A stretch of DNA of 64,000 nt from Psychrobacter glaciei (GCF_014652895.1 NZ_BMZR01000001.1:930001-994000), one strand, 5' to 3'. Shown: positions 44,323 to 54,164, numbered from the stretch's first letter. A program made the numbers and translations. The notes: generated by a model not told the origin, from the sequence alone.

Positions 44323-45066
44323 ATGTTTGGCATTATAAAAGACTGGCGTGAACAGCGTATATTGGACAACAGCGAGTTTACCCATGCCGATTGGGTACAA
44401 GCGGCTGAGCGTATTGTGATACTGGATAGATTAAACAATGACGAGATGACGCATCTGTTTGAGCTGGCGACTTTGTTTTTGGCTGATAAATCCATTACTG
44501 GTGCGCAAGGGTTTGAAATAACCAATGCTGTTAGGCAGTCTATTGCGCTGCAAGCCTGTTTGCCTATCTTAAACCTAAGCCTTGAATGGTACGCTGGCTG
44601 GTCATCTGTCATTATCTATCCAGGTTCATACAAAAGCGACAGCACTACTGTAGATGAGTTTGGTATCGTCCACGAAGGCAGTCAGCACCGTAGTGGGGAA
44701 GCATGGCAGCGAGGTCCTGTTATATTGTCATGGAAAGATGCCAAACATTCAGGCGAACGCGATGGTCATAATGTCGTGATTCATGAGTTTGTGCACAAAC
44801 TTGATATGATGAATGGCCGCGCCAACGGTTTTCCACCGATGCAACCTGATATGGATCCTGCGCGCTGGACTGAGATTATGGCGCGAGATTTTGAGGACTT
44901 TCAAACCCATCGCAAGTCAGGGCTAGATCGCTATGGAACGACCAATCCTGCGGAATTTTTTGCGGTTCTGAGTGAAGTGTTTTTTGAGACACCGCAAAAG
45001 CTAGTGGACGCGTATCCAGATATTTATGAGATTATGGTGAAATTCTTTAAGCAAACACCACTATGA
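44323..45066 (+). CDS. mtfA: MtfA zinc-dependent peptidase
   Basis: M90-family metallopeptidase; in E. coli MtfA binds the repressor Mlc and modulates the glucose PTS, and has aminopeptidase activity. Zinc motif HEFVH at residues 154-158 in VIHEFVHKLDMMNGRANG, with a further Glu in AEFFAVLSEVFFE. N-terminal FGIIKDWREQRILDN is typical. The frame is open from 44185, but the ATG at 44323 has GGGGTGAT before it and gives the standard 247-residue protein. Mlc is not encoded in the window. Confidence 0.92.
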   Translation: MFGIIKDWREQRILDNSEFTHADWVQAAERIVILDRLNNDEMTHLFELATLFLADKSITGAQGFEITNAVRQSIALQACLPILNLSLEWYAGWSSVIIYPGSYKSDSTTVDEFGIVHEGSQHRSGEAWQRGPVILSWKDAKHSGERDGHNVVIHEFVHKLDMMNGRANGFPPMQPDMDPARWTEIMARDFEDFQTHRKSGLDRYGTTNPAEFFAVLSEVFFETPQKLVDAYPDIYEIMVKFFKQTPL

Positions 45067-45084
45067 ATAAAGAGTACAGAACCT

Positions 45085-45120
45085 AAAGCCTTCAATACGG
45101 GCTGATCAATTGAAGGCTTT
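45085..45120 (+). terminator. Hairpin between mtfA and the RhuM-Fic gene
   Basis: Perfect 12-bp arms AAAGCCTTCAAT and ATTGAAGGCTTT; the distal arm ends in three T's, but no longer run follows. It ends only 17 bp before the next start codon. Confidence 0.6.
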
Positions 45121-45137
45121 AGGATTGGGAAGCTGAG

Positions 45138-46130
45138 ATGATTAACGCTATAAATGACGACATGTCAACAGTAGAGATCTATGAAAGTGCTGATGGAAAG
45201 GCGCAAGTAGATGTACGTTTTGAGCAAGAGACCGTCTGGTTGTCACAAGCACAAATGACCGAGTTATTTGGTCGTGACCAATCCGTGGTTTCTCGTCATA
45301 TTGCCAATGCCATAAAAGATGAAGAAATCGATGAAAAAAGCAATATGCAAAAAATGCATATTGCAAATTCAGACCGTCCGGTGACTTTTTATGACTTAGA
45401 CGTGGTTATATCAGTCGGTTATCGCATAAAATCTCCTCAAGGTGTGCAATTTAGGCGTTGGGCAACACAGCGCCTACGTGAGTACTTGGTACAAGGCTAT
45501 ACGCTCAATCAACAGCGCTTCGATAAAAACTCTACTGAATTGCAACAAGCGCTAAAACTAATCAAGAAAACCGCACAAAGTCCCGAGCTTAAAACCGACG
45601 AAGGACGCGGACTGGTTGAGATTATAAGTCGTTATACGCAGACGTTTTTATGGTTACAGCGCTATGATGAAGGTTTGCTGGATAGTCCTGCAGGACAAGA
45701 TGGTGGTGTCTTACCCAGTACGGCTGAGGCCATGGCAGCGCTAACTGATTTGAAAGCGCAGCTGATAGATAGGGGTGAGGCGACTGAATTATTTGCCAAG
45801 CCTCGTGGTGATGGTTTGGATAGTGTATTGGGTAATTTACAACAAACTGTCTTTGGTGAGCCTGCGTACCCAACTATCGAGAGTAAAGCGGCACATCTAC
45901 TGTACTTTATGGTAAAAAACCATCCTTTTACTGATGGTAATAAACGCAGCGGCGCTTTTCTGTTCGTGGATTTTTTGCACCGTAATCACCGACTGCTGAA
46001 TGATAAAGGTGACATGGTCATCAATAATACTGGGCTTGCGGCATTAACCTTATTGGTCGCTGAATCCGACCCCAATCAAAAAGAGACTTTGATTAAACTG
46101 ATTATGAATATGCTGTCGTTAGAAGGGTAA
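45138..46130 (+). CDS. RhuM domain fused to a Doc/Fic domain
   Basis: A 330-residue two-domain protein. Residues ~10-120 form the virulence RhuM domain (VDVRFEQETVWLSQAQMTELFGRDQSVVSRHI with a helix-turn-helix look; YRIKSPQGVQFRRWATQRLREYLVQG). Residues ~190-325 form a Doc/Fic domain with HPFTDGNKRSGAF (His262). The NKR form instead of GNGR resembles Doc, a kinase of EF-Tu, more than Fic AMP-transferases. Toxin-like activity is possible; no small antitoxin gene is adjacent, so the RhuM domain may regulate it in cis. Start supported by GGGAAGCTGAG. Confidence 0.9.
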   Translation: MINAINDDMSTVEIYESADGKAQVDVRFEQETVWLSQAQMTELFGRDQSVVSRHIANAIKDEEIDEKSNMQKMHIANSDRPVTFYDLDVVISVGYRIKSPQGVQFRRWATQRLREYLVQGYTLNQQRFDKNSTELQQALKLIKKTAQSPELKTDEGRGLVEIISRYTQTFLWLQRYDEGLLDSPAGQDGGVLPSTAEAMAALTDLKAQLIDRGEATELFAKPRGDGLDSVLGNLQQTVFGEPAYPTIESKAAHLLYFMVKNHPFTDGNKRSGAFLFVDFLHRNHRLLNDKGDMVINNTGLAALTLLVAESDPNQKETLIKLIMNMLSLEG

Positions 46131-46278
46131 TAAACAGGATTATTGTCAACAATCCTGTAGCATAGGTGGCAACGTATATCTTTATATTTGGATATAACCA
46201 TGATGATAAACCAAGTAGAGTAGTCTGCTATTCTAAACGCGCCCTACAAAAGTGGTCAGTCAATCGTTTTTATATGCT

Positions 46279-46950
46279 TTAAACTGTCCACTGGTCATTA
46301 ATGACAGCCACCAGATAACGCTTACCTTGATATTCCTCAAACACCAAACGCATCGCACGCCAATCCATACCGCTATATTTTTCACTGCCATTACTGTAAA
46401 ACTCAACGAATTCAGAATTTTGATATATTTTGTTTAAGTTGTTAATACTGTTGCCCATAGCTTTACTACTATTAATACTGATCTCTGCGTTCTGATCAAA
46501 TGCACTAGCAGCGACCCAATTGCTCAAATAGTCAGGTAGCGGCGTGATCAATAAATCACCCGTGCCGTCTTTTTCACCCCACGTAAAGCGAATATTGGAC
46601 TGTTGTAGATACTGTGCATACTGCCCGCGACTAAAGACTTTATCAGACTCAGGGCGCACATAAGCATACATCGAGAACCGGACGCCACGTGTGGGATGAA
46701 TATCATTGGTGATACTGGCATAGTCGCCATTAGCCAGTGCGTGCTGAATGCGCAATGATTGCTGTTTAAGCGTTTGCTGACTGATATCAGCATTGCTAGG
46801 CATTGATGAGCTACTGGTTGGTTGAGACACAATGGCTTCGCTGGACTCAGAAACGGACTGGCAGCCAGTCGCGGTCAAAGTAAGCAATAAAAGGCTACTA
46901 GAAGCCAATGTCGCAGATTTTTTCTTAAAAAAAGCAGGTAATATCGTCAT
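46279..46950 (-). CDS. Lipoprotein of unknown function
   Basis: I do not recognise a family. The 223-residue product has a Lys-rich start (MTILPAFFKKKS), a hydrophobic stretch SSLLLLTLTATGC and a lipobox ATGC, so it is probably a lipoprotein. A Ser/Thr-rich linker precedes a folded domain with HPTRGVRFSMYAYVRPESDKVF, a repeated pattern in several Moraxellaceae exported proteins, as far as I recall. The gene is alone and convergent with the RhuM-Fic gene. Function unknown. Confidence 0.75.
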   Translation of the reverse strand: MTILPAFFKKKSATLASSSLLLLTLTATGCQSVSESSEAIVSQPTSSSSMPSNADISQQTLKQQSLRIQHALANGDYASITNDIHPTRGVRFSMYAYVRPESDKVFSRGQYAQYLQQSNIRFTWGEKDGTGDLLITPLPDYLSNWVAASAFDQNAEISINSSKAMGNSINNLNKIYQNSEFVEFYSNGSEKYSGMDWRAMRLVFEEYQGKRYLVAVINDQWTV

Positions 46951-47152
46951 AAAATCATCCTTAACACGATTATCAGAGATAAAAAATCACTCAAAATTGT
47001 CATGAGAACAAATAAAAAAGTAGCATAAGCGCGCTATGAAATGGTTCTTTTGGTAAGTAAACCTGAATGATACGATAATACAGCAGAGTCCAAATATGGG
47101 TATGATGTAATAGGTTGTAACACTTATAGAGTAAAAGCTTGTAGAGAACATC

Positions 47153-47650
47153 ATGCCAACATATAAATCACTCATATTTCTGCTAACCATAGGACTGATG
47201 CCTGTCGGTAGCGCTACAGCAGATGTGACAACATCAGATCAGAAACAAGCTGTTATGGCTGCCATGAAGATTGCGACCATCACAAAGATGTATCAACAAG
47301 ATGCTGATGACCAAGGGTTGAGCAATCCTGCTGCGCTACAGCAATATGCAGATGCTGATTTACAAGCAGCCATACAACTTGAACAAAATTATTTTGATAA
47401 AAATAAAACGTCCTGCAATATCGATTATGATGTGCTGTGGGATTCTCAAGATCCTGACTATACACAAGACAAAAAGTTTTCGATGACTGAGCAAGGTTTG
47501 GTTCAGGTTAGCTTGGCGCAAGGTAGCGATATCTATTATGAGTTGTCATGTGATGCTAATAATAAGACTGCTGATTGCAAAGTCGCAGATGTAAGTTTAA
47601 ATGAGGATGGCAGAACTTTACGCAGATATTTGCAGGAAACGTGTCGTTAA
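47153..47650 (+). CDS. Small exported protein of unknown function
   Basis: 165 residues with a clear signal peptide (YKSLIFLLTIGLMPVGSATA, cleavage before DVTTS). The mature part is acidic and helical at first (VMAAMKIATITKMYQQDADDQ) and has four cysteines (Cys in KTSCNIDY, LSCD, ADCKV and ETCR), which may form two disulfides in the periplasm. No recognised domain. It is divergent from the lipoprotein gene at 46279-46950 across a ~200-bp spacer. Confidence 0.7.
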   Translation: MPTYKSLIFLLTIGLMPVGSATADVTTSDQKQAVMAAMKIATITKMYQQDADDQGLSNPAALQQYADADLQAAIQLEQNYFDKNKTSCNIDYDVLWDSQDPDYTQDKKFSMTEQGLVQVSLAQGSDIYYELSCDANNKTADCKVADVSLNEDGRTLRRYLQETCR

Positions 47651-47872
47651 CAGTTGAACTTAATACCAGAAATATCTGAGCTAAGACAGTGTTTAAATAT
47701 AGGATACTTACCTTCTAAGACCGTTGGTTTGTTTTCGCATAATGTATATTATGTTAAATGAAGTCTATATACAATTTAGTACCTAGTGAGCTGACACTTA
47801 TATGTAATGGCTTATATGAGGCGATGATTTTTCAAACCATGAATAGAGAATGTTTAACATGCCCTATTCTTT

Positions 47873-48811
47873 TTATCTACTAATGCGCCAACCTCTGAAT
47901 TTAGAAAAGAAACCTTTCAATCTTTCAGAAAAGTTAAAAGCCTCTGACTCCGGCACTTCTTCGACATGGTGGCGCGCTGCCAGTATCGGCTGCTGTACCA
48001 ATCTTTCGTGATGATCAAAAGCACGATCAAGACTGATACTCATGATAGATAAATTAGTTGGCCTTGGTAGACAGCGATACACCTGACCCTTGTTAATTAA
48101 ATCAATGACCATATGAGCGTCTTTGAACTCCGTCAGCATCAGAACCATCAGATCTGGCTGGATATTTTTTAAGGCATAAACGATGGGTGTAATATTTTCT
48201 TTATTGAGCGTCGAATCCGTAATAGTGACGCCAAAGCGTTTTTTTTGTAATAGCTTCGCGGCCTGTTCAAGGTTACTGGCCCAGCTCACGGTATAAGCGC
48301 TCTTAAAATGACTTTTTATTTGTTGATAGACGCTCTCATCGTCATCTAATACCAGTATATTGCGATTGCTAACAGTACCACTATCAGCATGGTTTTGAGT
48401 CGCATCCTTTTCCGTAGAGTTTTGCGTTATTTCTTGGGTTTTCTGAGCAATTTCTGTGGCTTTATTAACGATTTTTTTAAGTTCATCATTTTGCCATGGC
48501 TTAGTGATATAGCGATAAATTTCGCCCTCATTCACAGAATCCATCACGGCATTTAGATCCGCATAACCGGTTAGCAAGATACGAATAGTATTTGGCGAAG
48601 CCGCTTTGATGTCACTCAATACTTCCGTACCTTGCTTATCTGGCATGCGTTGGTCGCTGATGACCACTTGCACCTCATTCTGGCTGACATACTCCATCAG
48701 CTCAGTAGCATCGGTTGTAATAAATACGTCATGTGACTGGCGAAAATGCATTTTTAAGCTGCGCAGGATACGCGGCTCGTCATCGATAAAAGCGATTTTT
48801 GGTTTTTGCAT
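47873..48811 (-). CDS. Response regulator with two tandem receiver domains
   Basis: 312-residue protein with no DNA-binding output. The first receiver (residues ~4-125) has the acidic pair DDEPR, phosphoacceptor Asp in VVISDQRMPDKQG, and Thr/Lys in LLTGYAD and YITKPWQ, similar to RpfG/HD-GYP-type receivers. The second (~150-275) has LDDDESV and VTITDSTLNKE with a less conserved switch region (LMLTEFKDA, LPRPTN), so it may be poorly phosphorylated. It probably signals by protein contact. It is 33 bp downstream of a sensor kinase gene. Confidence 0.9.
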   Translation of the reverse strand: MQKPKIAFIDDEPRILRSLKMHFRQSHDVFITTDATELMEYVSQNEVQVVISDQRMPDKQGTEVLSDIKAASPNTIRILLTGYADLNAVMDSVNEGEIYRYITKPWQNDELKKIVNKATEIAQKTQEITQNSTEKDATQNHADSGTVSNRNILVLDDDESVYQQIKSHFKSAYTVSWASNLEQAAKLLQKKRFGVTITDSTLNKENITPIVYALKNIQPDLMVLMLTEFKDAHMVIDLINKGQVYRCLPRPTNLSIMSISLDRAFDHHERLVQQPILAARHHVEEVPESEAFNFSERLKGFFSKFRGWRISR

Positions 48812-48844
48812 GACGCTCTCTTTAAATAAGTGGCTGGAAGTCTC

Positions 48845-51202
48845 TTAACTTTCAAATAAGGCTTGCGAAGGTTTCTTTTCATGAGCGATAGACTGTATCG
48901 GTAGCATGAGGGTAAATGTCGTGCCCTCCCCGACTATTGAGCTAACCTCAATGCGGCCATCATGTTGCTCCATAATTTGTGCCGTAATGGCCAATCCTAA
49001 CCCTGTGCCATCGCCTGCTTTTTTGGTGGTAAAAAACGGCTCAAAGATATGATTTAAAACATCCTCTTTAATACCAGATCCATTGTCTATAATGCGTACC
49101 ACAACAGACTTCTGTGCCTTATCCACAGACGACGTGACTTGTAATGTCCCTTTATGATCACTCGGTATGGCTTGGGCGGCATTATTAAATAGGTTTAATA
49201 GTACTTGGTTGATTTGTGAAGGATTACATTGAATCAGCGGCAGCTCGGCTAGATTGGTTTTGACGTCTAGAGTTTTTAAGTTATTGCGAGCCATAATCAA
49301 TGAGGTATTGATACACTCATTGATATCGATATCTTTTACCTTAGATTCGTCAATTCGAGAAAAATCGCGCAAGCTGACGACCAGTTCAGCAATTTGATCA
49401 ACACCATACAGTCCGTCCTTAATTAGATTGGTCAAATCTTCACTGACTTCATCTTCTTTGATTTCCTCACAGCATTGTAGCGTTTGCTCTATCAGCTGTT
49501 TGACTTGCTCTTGGTTGATAGTTGGCGCTTTTAACGCCTGCAATAATTGATCGGTATGTTGTAGCAGCTCATCAAAACGAACAAGATTATCGCCGACCAG
49601 CTCCATGTTACTACGCACGTAGCCCAGCGGCGTGTTGACCTCGTGTGCCACGCCTGCCACCATTTGACCTAATGTAGCCATTTTTTCAGAGCGCACCAGA
49701 TGCACTTGTGAGGCTTTTAACTCATCCATGGCTTGCTGTAAGTCTTGCGTACGGGCGGCGACTTGTTTTTCTAGATGAACATTGATTTCAGCAAGTGCGC
49801 CTTCATTTTCAACGACGCGGTCGATCAATTGATTGGTCTGCTCACTGATGATTTGAATTTCGCTGACATTTGAGTGTGGTAGTTTAAGCGCGCTTAATTG
49901 TTGATATTTTTTTTGCTCAATCAATGTGCCCATATCAGCCACTGCTAGTGCCATGTGCTTTAGTGGTCGCGTAAAGTAGCGACGGAACACCCATGCGGTC
50001 AACAACAAGATAGGAATAAAACCCAGTAGCATGGTTTGAATCAGCTGGTTTGACAATGCATTTGCCACGCTCATCATGTCATTATTGGGCTTGACGATGA
50101 CCATCTTCCAATAGGTAAACGGCATACGAAACACAAAGGCGGTGGCAGGCTGCTGCAACACAAAATCATTGGGCACAGCGATGGTCCCAATCAAGTGACT
50201 GTCTACCAAATTAAATGTTTGGTCAATATTTAATAGCAGTAATGCTGACAGTAACTTGGATTCTTGTTCGCCGATTTTATTCAGGTTAGTCGTACTCAAA
50301 ATACTACGTGCCGCGAGCGTATAACGACCTTCATCTTTGGCAACGGCCTCATCGATGAGTGTTTGGTTAATATTATCTAGGCTGTCCGCAATAGGTGCAA
50401 AGGTAGGGTTTTTCTCGGCCAATTGATGCGCAGTTACCATCTCGCCTTGGGGGTTATCCTCAGTCACTTGCGTGACCATAGATTGATCAGGAAAGGTCAA
50501 AAATCGATTGTCCAAGTCTACCAAAAAGACATAACCACCCAGCTTATCTTGCCACTTTTTCATGGCGTCATCGAGGTTATCTAATAGCAGATTAAAACTC
50601 ACTACCCCATCAAAAGCCTGATTGCGACTGTCATACAATGCCTTGGCACACGTCATCATCGGCTGATTGCTTTGCGGATCGACATAGGCACGGCTCCAGA
50701 CACAGTGGTCATGGCGTGCGTACATCGCAGGAATGTACCACCACTCTCGATAATAGGGACTCGGCGTTTGGCGCACTTGATTATAATACTCTAACGGCTG
50801 CATGTTGCCTGAGTCATCACGCGCCCACACAAACGACTGGCGCTCTCGGTTTTGAGCATACATATTTGGATCAAACCACACGCCACCGCCCACAATCCGT
50901 TGATCGGTCTGTTGCATGAGATTGCCAAAGGTTTCTTTATAAAGGCGGTCTTCTTTTGGTAACCCGCCAGCCATCGCACTGGCTGCCTTTGCCAGTCCGT
51001 CGACGTGGCTGATATTTGCCATAATGCTATTAATGGCTTCGTTACCCGTTTCAACCACCGTCTCTGAGGTCATCTCCAGTATGCGAGGCTTAGCTTGGGT
51101 TTCGATGACCCAGTACACCATCAGGATAATTAGTAAAAAAGCCAACGCTAAAATAATCAGCATACGTGTGGAAATACTACCAAGCCGACCAGCAACACTC
51201 AT
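48845..51202 (-). CDS. Cache-domain sensor histidine kinase
   Basis: 785-residue membrane kinase. TM1 is near residues 13-32, followed by a large periplasmic double-Cache domain with GGGVWFDPNMY, YREWWYIPAMYA and VWSRAYVDPQSNQPMMTCAKAL. TM2 (~395-415) leads to a HAMP-like segment and a coiled coil. HisKA is at GQMVAGVAHEVNTPLGYVRSN, and the ATPase domain has NLFNNAAQAI (N-box), DNGSGI, FEPFFTTKKAGDGTGLGLAI. Extracellular small-molecule sensing is expected. It forms an operon with the double-receiver regulator; start has AAGG upstream. Confidence 0.93.
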   Translation of the reverse strand: MSVAGRLGSISTRMLIILALAFLLIILMVYWVIETQAKPRILEMTSETVVETGNEAINSIMANISHVDGLAKAASAMAGGLPKEDRLYKETFGNLMQQTDQRIVGGGVWFDPNMYAQNRERQSFVWARDDSGNMQPLEYYNQVRQTPSPYYREWWYIPAMYARHDHCVWSRAYVDPQSNQPMMTCAKALYDSRNQAFDGVVSFNLLLDNLDDAMKKWQDKLGGYVFLVDLDNRFLTFPDQSMVTQVTEDNPQGEMVTAHQLAEKNPTFAPIADSLDNINQTLIDEAVAKDEGRYTLAARSILSTTNLNKIGEQESKLLSALLLLNIDQTFNLVDSHLIGTIAVPNDFVLQQPATAFVFRMPFTYWKMVIVKPNNDMMSVANALSNQLIQTMLLGFIPILLLTAWVFRRYFTRPLKHMALAVADMGTLIEQKKYQQLSALKLPHSNVSEIQIISEQTNQLIDRVVENEGALAEINVHLEKQVAARTQDLQQAMDELKASQVHLVRSEKMATLGQMVAGVAHEVNTPLGYVRSNMELVGDNLVRFDELLQHTDQLLQALKAPTINQEQVKQLIEQTLQCCEEIKEDEVSEDLTNLIKDGLYGVDQIAELVVSLRDFSRIDESKVKDIDINECINTSLIMARNNLKTLDVKTNLAELPLIQCNPSQINQVLLNLFNNAAQAIPSDHKGTLQVTSSVDKAQKSVVVRIIDNGSGIKEDVLNHIFEPFFTTKKAGDGTGLGLAITAQIMEQHDGRIEVSSIVGEGTTFTLMLPIQSIAHEKKPSQALFES

Positions 51203-51532
51203 AGATAAACCTTATATTGATGCGTCTACCAACATCAATGAATCACTTAATGAATAAAGACATCAGTGATACGCAACCACCATTTATAGTGGGCTCAAGG
51301 ATACGATGCCGTCATGACAATATGATGACAAAAGTTTTGTTTTATCAGGTGTTAACCAGTAGCTTTTAATTTTAGCGACAACTGTGTTGATGTTAGAAGA
51401 TACAATCCTGCCAGCATTTGTCTTTGCTACTTGCTTAGTATAAATTAGGTAGGTGTGAACATTATTTTGCTTACTATTATTTTGCTTACTAGTGGTAAAA
51501 TTATATTTTTGATAGAAGGCAGTTACTTATAT
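51203..51532. other. Intergenic region upstream of the sensor kinase
   Basis: 330 bp between the MocR gene end and the sensor kinase start. It contains a perfect 15-bp direct duplication ATTATTTTGCTTACT at 51461-51475 and 51476-51490, just downstream of the MocR gene on the minus strand. No terminator of standard strength is seen; the kinase promoter is presumably here. Confidence 0.6.
51461..51490. repeat. 15-bp perfect tandem duplication
   Basis: Two adjacent identical copies of ATTATTTTGCTTACT, 43 bp past the stop codon of the MocR-type regulator. Confidence 0.9.
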
Positions 51533-52933
51533 TTAATTATCTAAATACTTCCTTAACCACGCCAAAAAATCATCGCCCGTTGTTGATACATTGAGTCGTA
51601 GATGGCTTGAGGCGCTCGCATCTGGATAAAACAATTGCCCCGGTGCGACCAGCCAGCCTTCTTTGTAGGCATCTAGTGCCAGCTGGCTCGTATCCTGTCC
51701 AGTATCTACCCAAACAAAGAGACCTGCTTGTGTATGCTCAGGGTAGATAAGGCCTATCTCTGGTAATGCGTTGCGCATTCTTTCATGAGCGCTATATAAA
51801 TGCTGCTGCACTTTTTTAATCTGCCGGCGATACTCACCATGCGTCCATAAATGATGACAAACTCGTTCACCAAATTCTGGCGTATTTGAATTACTCAAGG
51901 TTTTCATACGTAATACATCATCGATATAGTTATCAGGACAGACCAACATGCCGACTCGCCAGCCGGACGCCATCGACTTTGAAAACCCTGTCGCATAAAA
52001 CACCCGTTCAAACTGGTCAAGACTGGCATAACGCAGCACTTGGCCACCCGGTACGAATGCGGCGTATAAATCGTCCTCAAAAATATAAGCGTCGTACTCA
52101 TGAATAAGATTGAGCACTTGGTGCGCTCGCGCAGGATGCAGGTTATAAGAAGTCGGATTATGTAGCACACTGTTGGTTAAATATAGCTTAGGACGATGCG
52201 TGGCAAACAGTTTTTGCATGTGCTCGATATTAGGCCCTTGATGGTCACGTTCTACAGAGACGACGTTTAATCCCTGTTGTTGCAGGCAGCTTGATAGCCA
52301 ATACCAGCCCGGCCCATCAACGACCACCGTATCCCCAGATTGAGTAAGAAGCCGCGCCACCATGGTCACGGCTTGCGACACTCCTGCTGTAGTAATTACG
52401 TGGTCAGCATTAGTTTGCATGCCTAGCGTATGTAGGTGTTGAACCAGCTGTTGACGTAGCGGTAGATAGCCGTGAACATTGCCATAATCATAGATAAAGC
52501 TATCGGCTTGCTGGGTGACCTGCCGTATGGCCCATTCCATCTTATCATTACGTATCCAGTCTCTCGGTAATGTTCCCACTCCTGGCGAGCGATGATGTGG
52601 AATATCACTAAAGACTTGCTGTACCAGCCAGCGCGTATCTATTACTGGGTGCTTAACGACTACTCTTTTATCATCATTGGGCTGGACTACTTGTGCTTGC
52701 GTATTGACATAATAGCCCGAGCTGGGTTTGGCGGTTAATATGTTGGTAGCGACCAATTGCTCATAAGCTTGTACCACCGTAAAGGTTGATATATTTAATA
52801 GTTTCGCTAACTTTCGCACCGAGGGAACACGCTGATTGGCCAAGTAAATCTGCCAGTCAATACGCTGCTGTAGCCATTCAGCGACGGCAGCAGTTTTGGT
52901 TAAATTAGGATTGAGTGTATAGGTTTCGACCAT
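51533..52933 (-). CDS. MocR-type GntR regulator with aminotransferase-like domain
   Basis: 466-residue PLP-dependent transcription factor. The GntR winged helix at the N-terminus includes RVPSVRKLAKLLNISTFTVVQAYEQL. The class-I aminotransferase fold follows, with TAGVSQAVTMVARLL, DGPGWYWL, EDDLYAAF and the PLP lysine in ATGFSKSMASGWRVG. Such regulators respond to PLP-bound amino compounds. It is divergent from an EamA exporter gene (169-bp spacer) and most likely controls it. Confidence 0.93.
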   Translation of the reverse strand: MVETYTLNPNLTKTAAVAEWLQQRIDWQIYLANQRVPSVRKLAKLLNISTFTVVQAYEQLVATNILTAKPSSGYYVNTQAQVVQPNDDKRVVVKHPVIDTRWLVQQVFSDIPHHRSPGVGTLPRDWIRNDKMEWAIRQVTQQADSFIYDYGNVHGYLPLRQQLVQHLHTLGMQTNADHVITTAGVSQAVTMVARLLTQSGDTVVVDGPGWYWLSSCLQQQGLNVVSVERDHQGPNIEHMQKLFATHRPKLYLTNSVLHNPTSYNLHPARAHQVLNLIHEYDAYIFEDDLYAAFVPGGQVLRYASLDQFERVFYATGFSKSMASGWRVGMLVCPDNYIDDVLRMKTLSNSNTPEFGERVCHHLWTHGEYRRQIKKVQQHLYSAHERMRNALPEIGLIYPEHTQAGLFVWVDTGQDTSQLALDAYKEGWLVAPGQLFYPDASASSHLRLNVSTTGDDFLAWLRKYLDN

Positions 52934-53101
52934 AATGAAGGACGCCTATTTTTATATGAGGTTTATGAATAAAAGAAGTGTCATGCTGAGAATAACTATA
53001 CACTTTGTTCACCATTAGTGAAACTGTATCGGGTCTGTTATGGACATTTAAACTATAGTTGAGTGCATCAACAACGAATAATCATTATTTAGGATAATCC
53101 T

Positions 53102-54052
53102 ATGACCCCAATCCACATTGCCTTAGCCGTATTGGTTACCTTTATATGGGGCGTGAACTTTACCTTTATTGCATGGGCGCTTGAAAGCTTTCCACCATTA
53201 ATGCTCACTGCCCTACGCTTTTTCTTTACCGCTGTGCCGTTGGTTTTATTCCTCAAACCACCTAAATTCAACCGTACGCTATTTATTTATGCGATCGGCA
53301 CCTTTGTCATGCAGTATGCTTTTGTATTCACCGCCATGCATTTGGGTGCATCGGCAGGACTAACGGCGTTATTGCTACAAGTTCAGATCTTTATTACCGT
53401 ATTACTGGCTTTTGTCATACTGGGTGAAGCAGTGAGTCGCATGCAGATCATCGGGATGGTAGTCGGTGTGCTAGGACTGGGTGTCATTGCGCTTAACCTT
53501 GGTGGTGATATGCCCTTGGTTAGCTTCATCTGTATCTTGATTGCGGCCATAGGCTGGAGCTTTGGAAATATTGCTTCAAAACAAGCCTCAACGCAGCAGA
53601 GTACCAGTAATATTTCTACTGCCTTGCCTGTCAATAGCAACAATAAAACTTCAAATAAGACATCGGCACTTTCTGCGCTAGCACTGGTGGTATGGGGCGG
53701 TCTGATCGCCTGTGTGATTTTGACGTTATCTTCTCTACTATTCGAAACCGAAGCATGGCAGTTAGCGACGTTCACGCAAGCATCGCTCAAGTCTTGGCTA
53801 TCGCTTGGGTTTATAGTCTATATCTCAACCCTGATTGGCTTTGGACTGTGGGCACATCTGCTGGCGCAAAATACCGCCTCCAAGGTTATGCCCTTTGCTC
53901 TACTGGTGCCCATATTCGGTATGGCGACCTCAGTGCTGTTCACAGGAGAGGTGGTGACATGGTGGAAGATGCTAGCGATGATGCTCATCTTATCTGGATT
54001 GATATTGGCAAATGTGAAGATAGGACTGGGAAGGAAGGCTATTCTTACTTAG
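53102..54052 (+). CDS. eamA: EamA/DMT-family exporter
   Basis: Inner-membrane transporter of the drug/metabolite family, 316 residues, ten predicted helices in two EamA repeats. The N-terminus HIALAVLVTFIWGVNFTFI and PPLMLTALRFFFTAVPL closely resemble E. coli EamA (YdeD), which exports O-acetylserine and cysteine. A Ser/Asn/Thr-rich insert (residues ~160-185) sits between the two repeats. Divergent from the MocR regulator. Substrate by analogy only, although a cysteine-related role would fit the nearby sulfur genes loosely. Confidence 0.88.
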   Translation: MTPIHIALAVLVTFIWGVNFTFIAWALESFPPLMLTALRFFFTAVPLVLFLKPPKFNRTLFIYAIGTFVMQYAFVFTAMHLGASAGLTALLLQVQIFITVLLAFVILGEAVSRMQIIGMVVGVLGLGVIALNLGGDMPLVSFICILIAAIGWSFGNIASKQASTQQSTSNISTALPVNSNNKTSNKTSALSALALVVWGGLIACVILTLSSLLFETEAWQLATFTQASLKSWLSLGFIVYISTLIGFGLWAHLLAQNTASKVMPFALLVPIFGMATSVLFTGEVVTWWKMLAMMLILSGLILANVKIGLGRKAILT

Positions 54053-54092
54053 TAGCAGATGCGGATAACGCAGCGCATTTATTGATAACGAC

Positions 54093-54113
54093 TGAATTGA
54101 AGACGCGCCCTAG
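54093..54113. repeat. Solitary MITE-end remnant after eamA
   Basis: Contains GAATTGAAGACGCGCCCTAG, matching the right end of the element at 31743-31918 with one base change, including the CTAG. No matching left end lies nearby. Confidence 0.6.
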
Positions 54114-54164
54114 TAAATGGCATGGCAATGAATAGACATCTAAACGCTATGTTTTAACTGCATT

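Noticed and set aside
46134..46160. Hairpin ACAGGATT / AATCCTGT after the RhuM-Fic gene as a terminator
   Set aside because: Stem is only 8 bp with a 9-base loop and no T-run; too weak to call.
46229..46241. MITE-end remnant CTAAACGCGCCCTA
   Set aside because: Only the GCGCCCTA part matches, too short to be distinguished from chance.
53383..53790. 135-residue antisense ORF in eamA
   Set aside because: Antisense shadow of a well-supported membrane protein; no independent signals.
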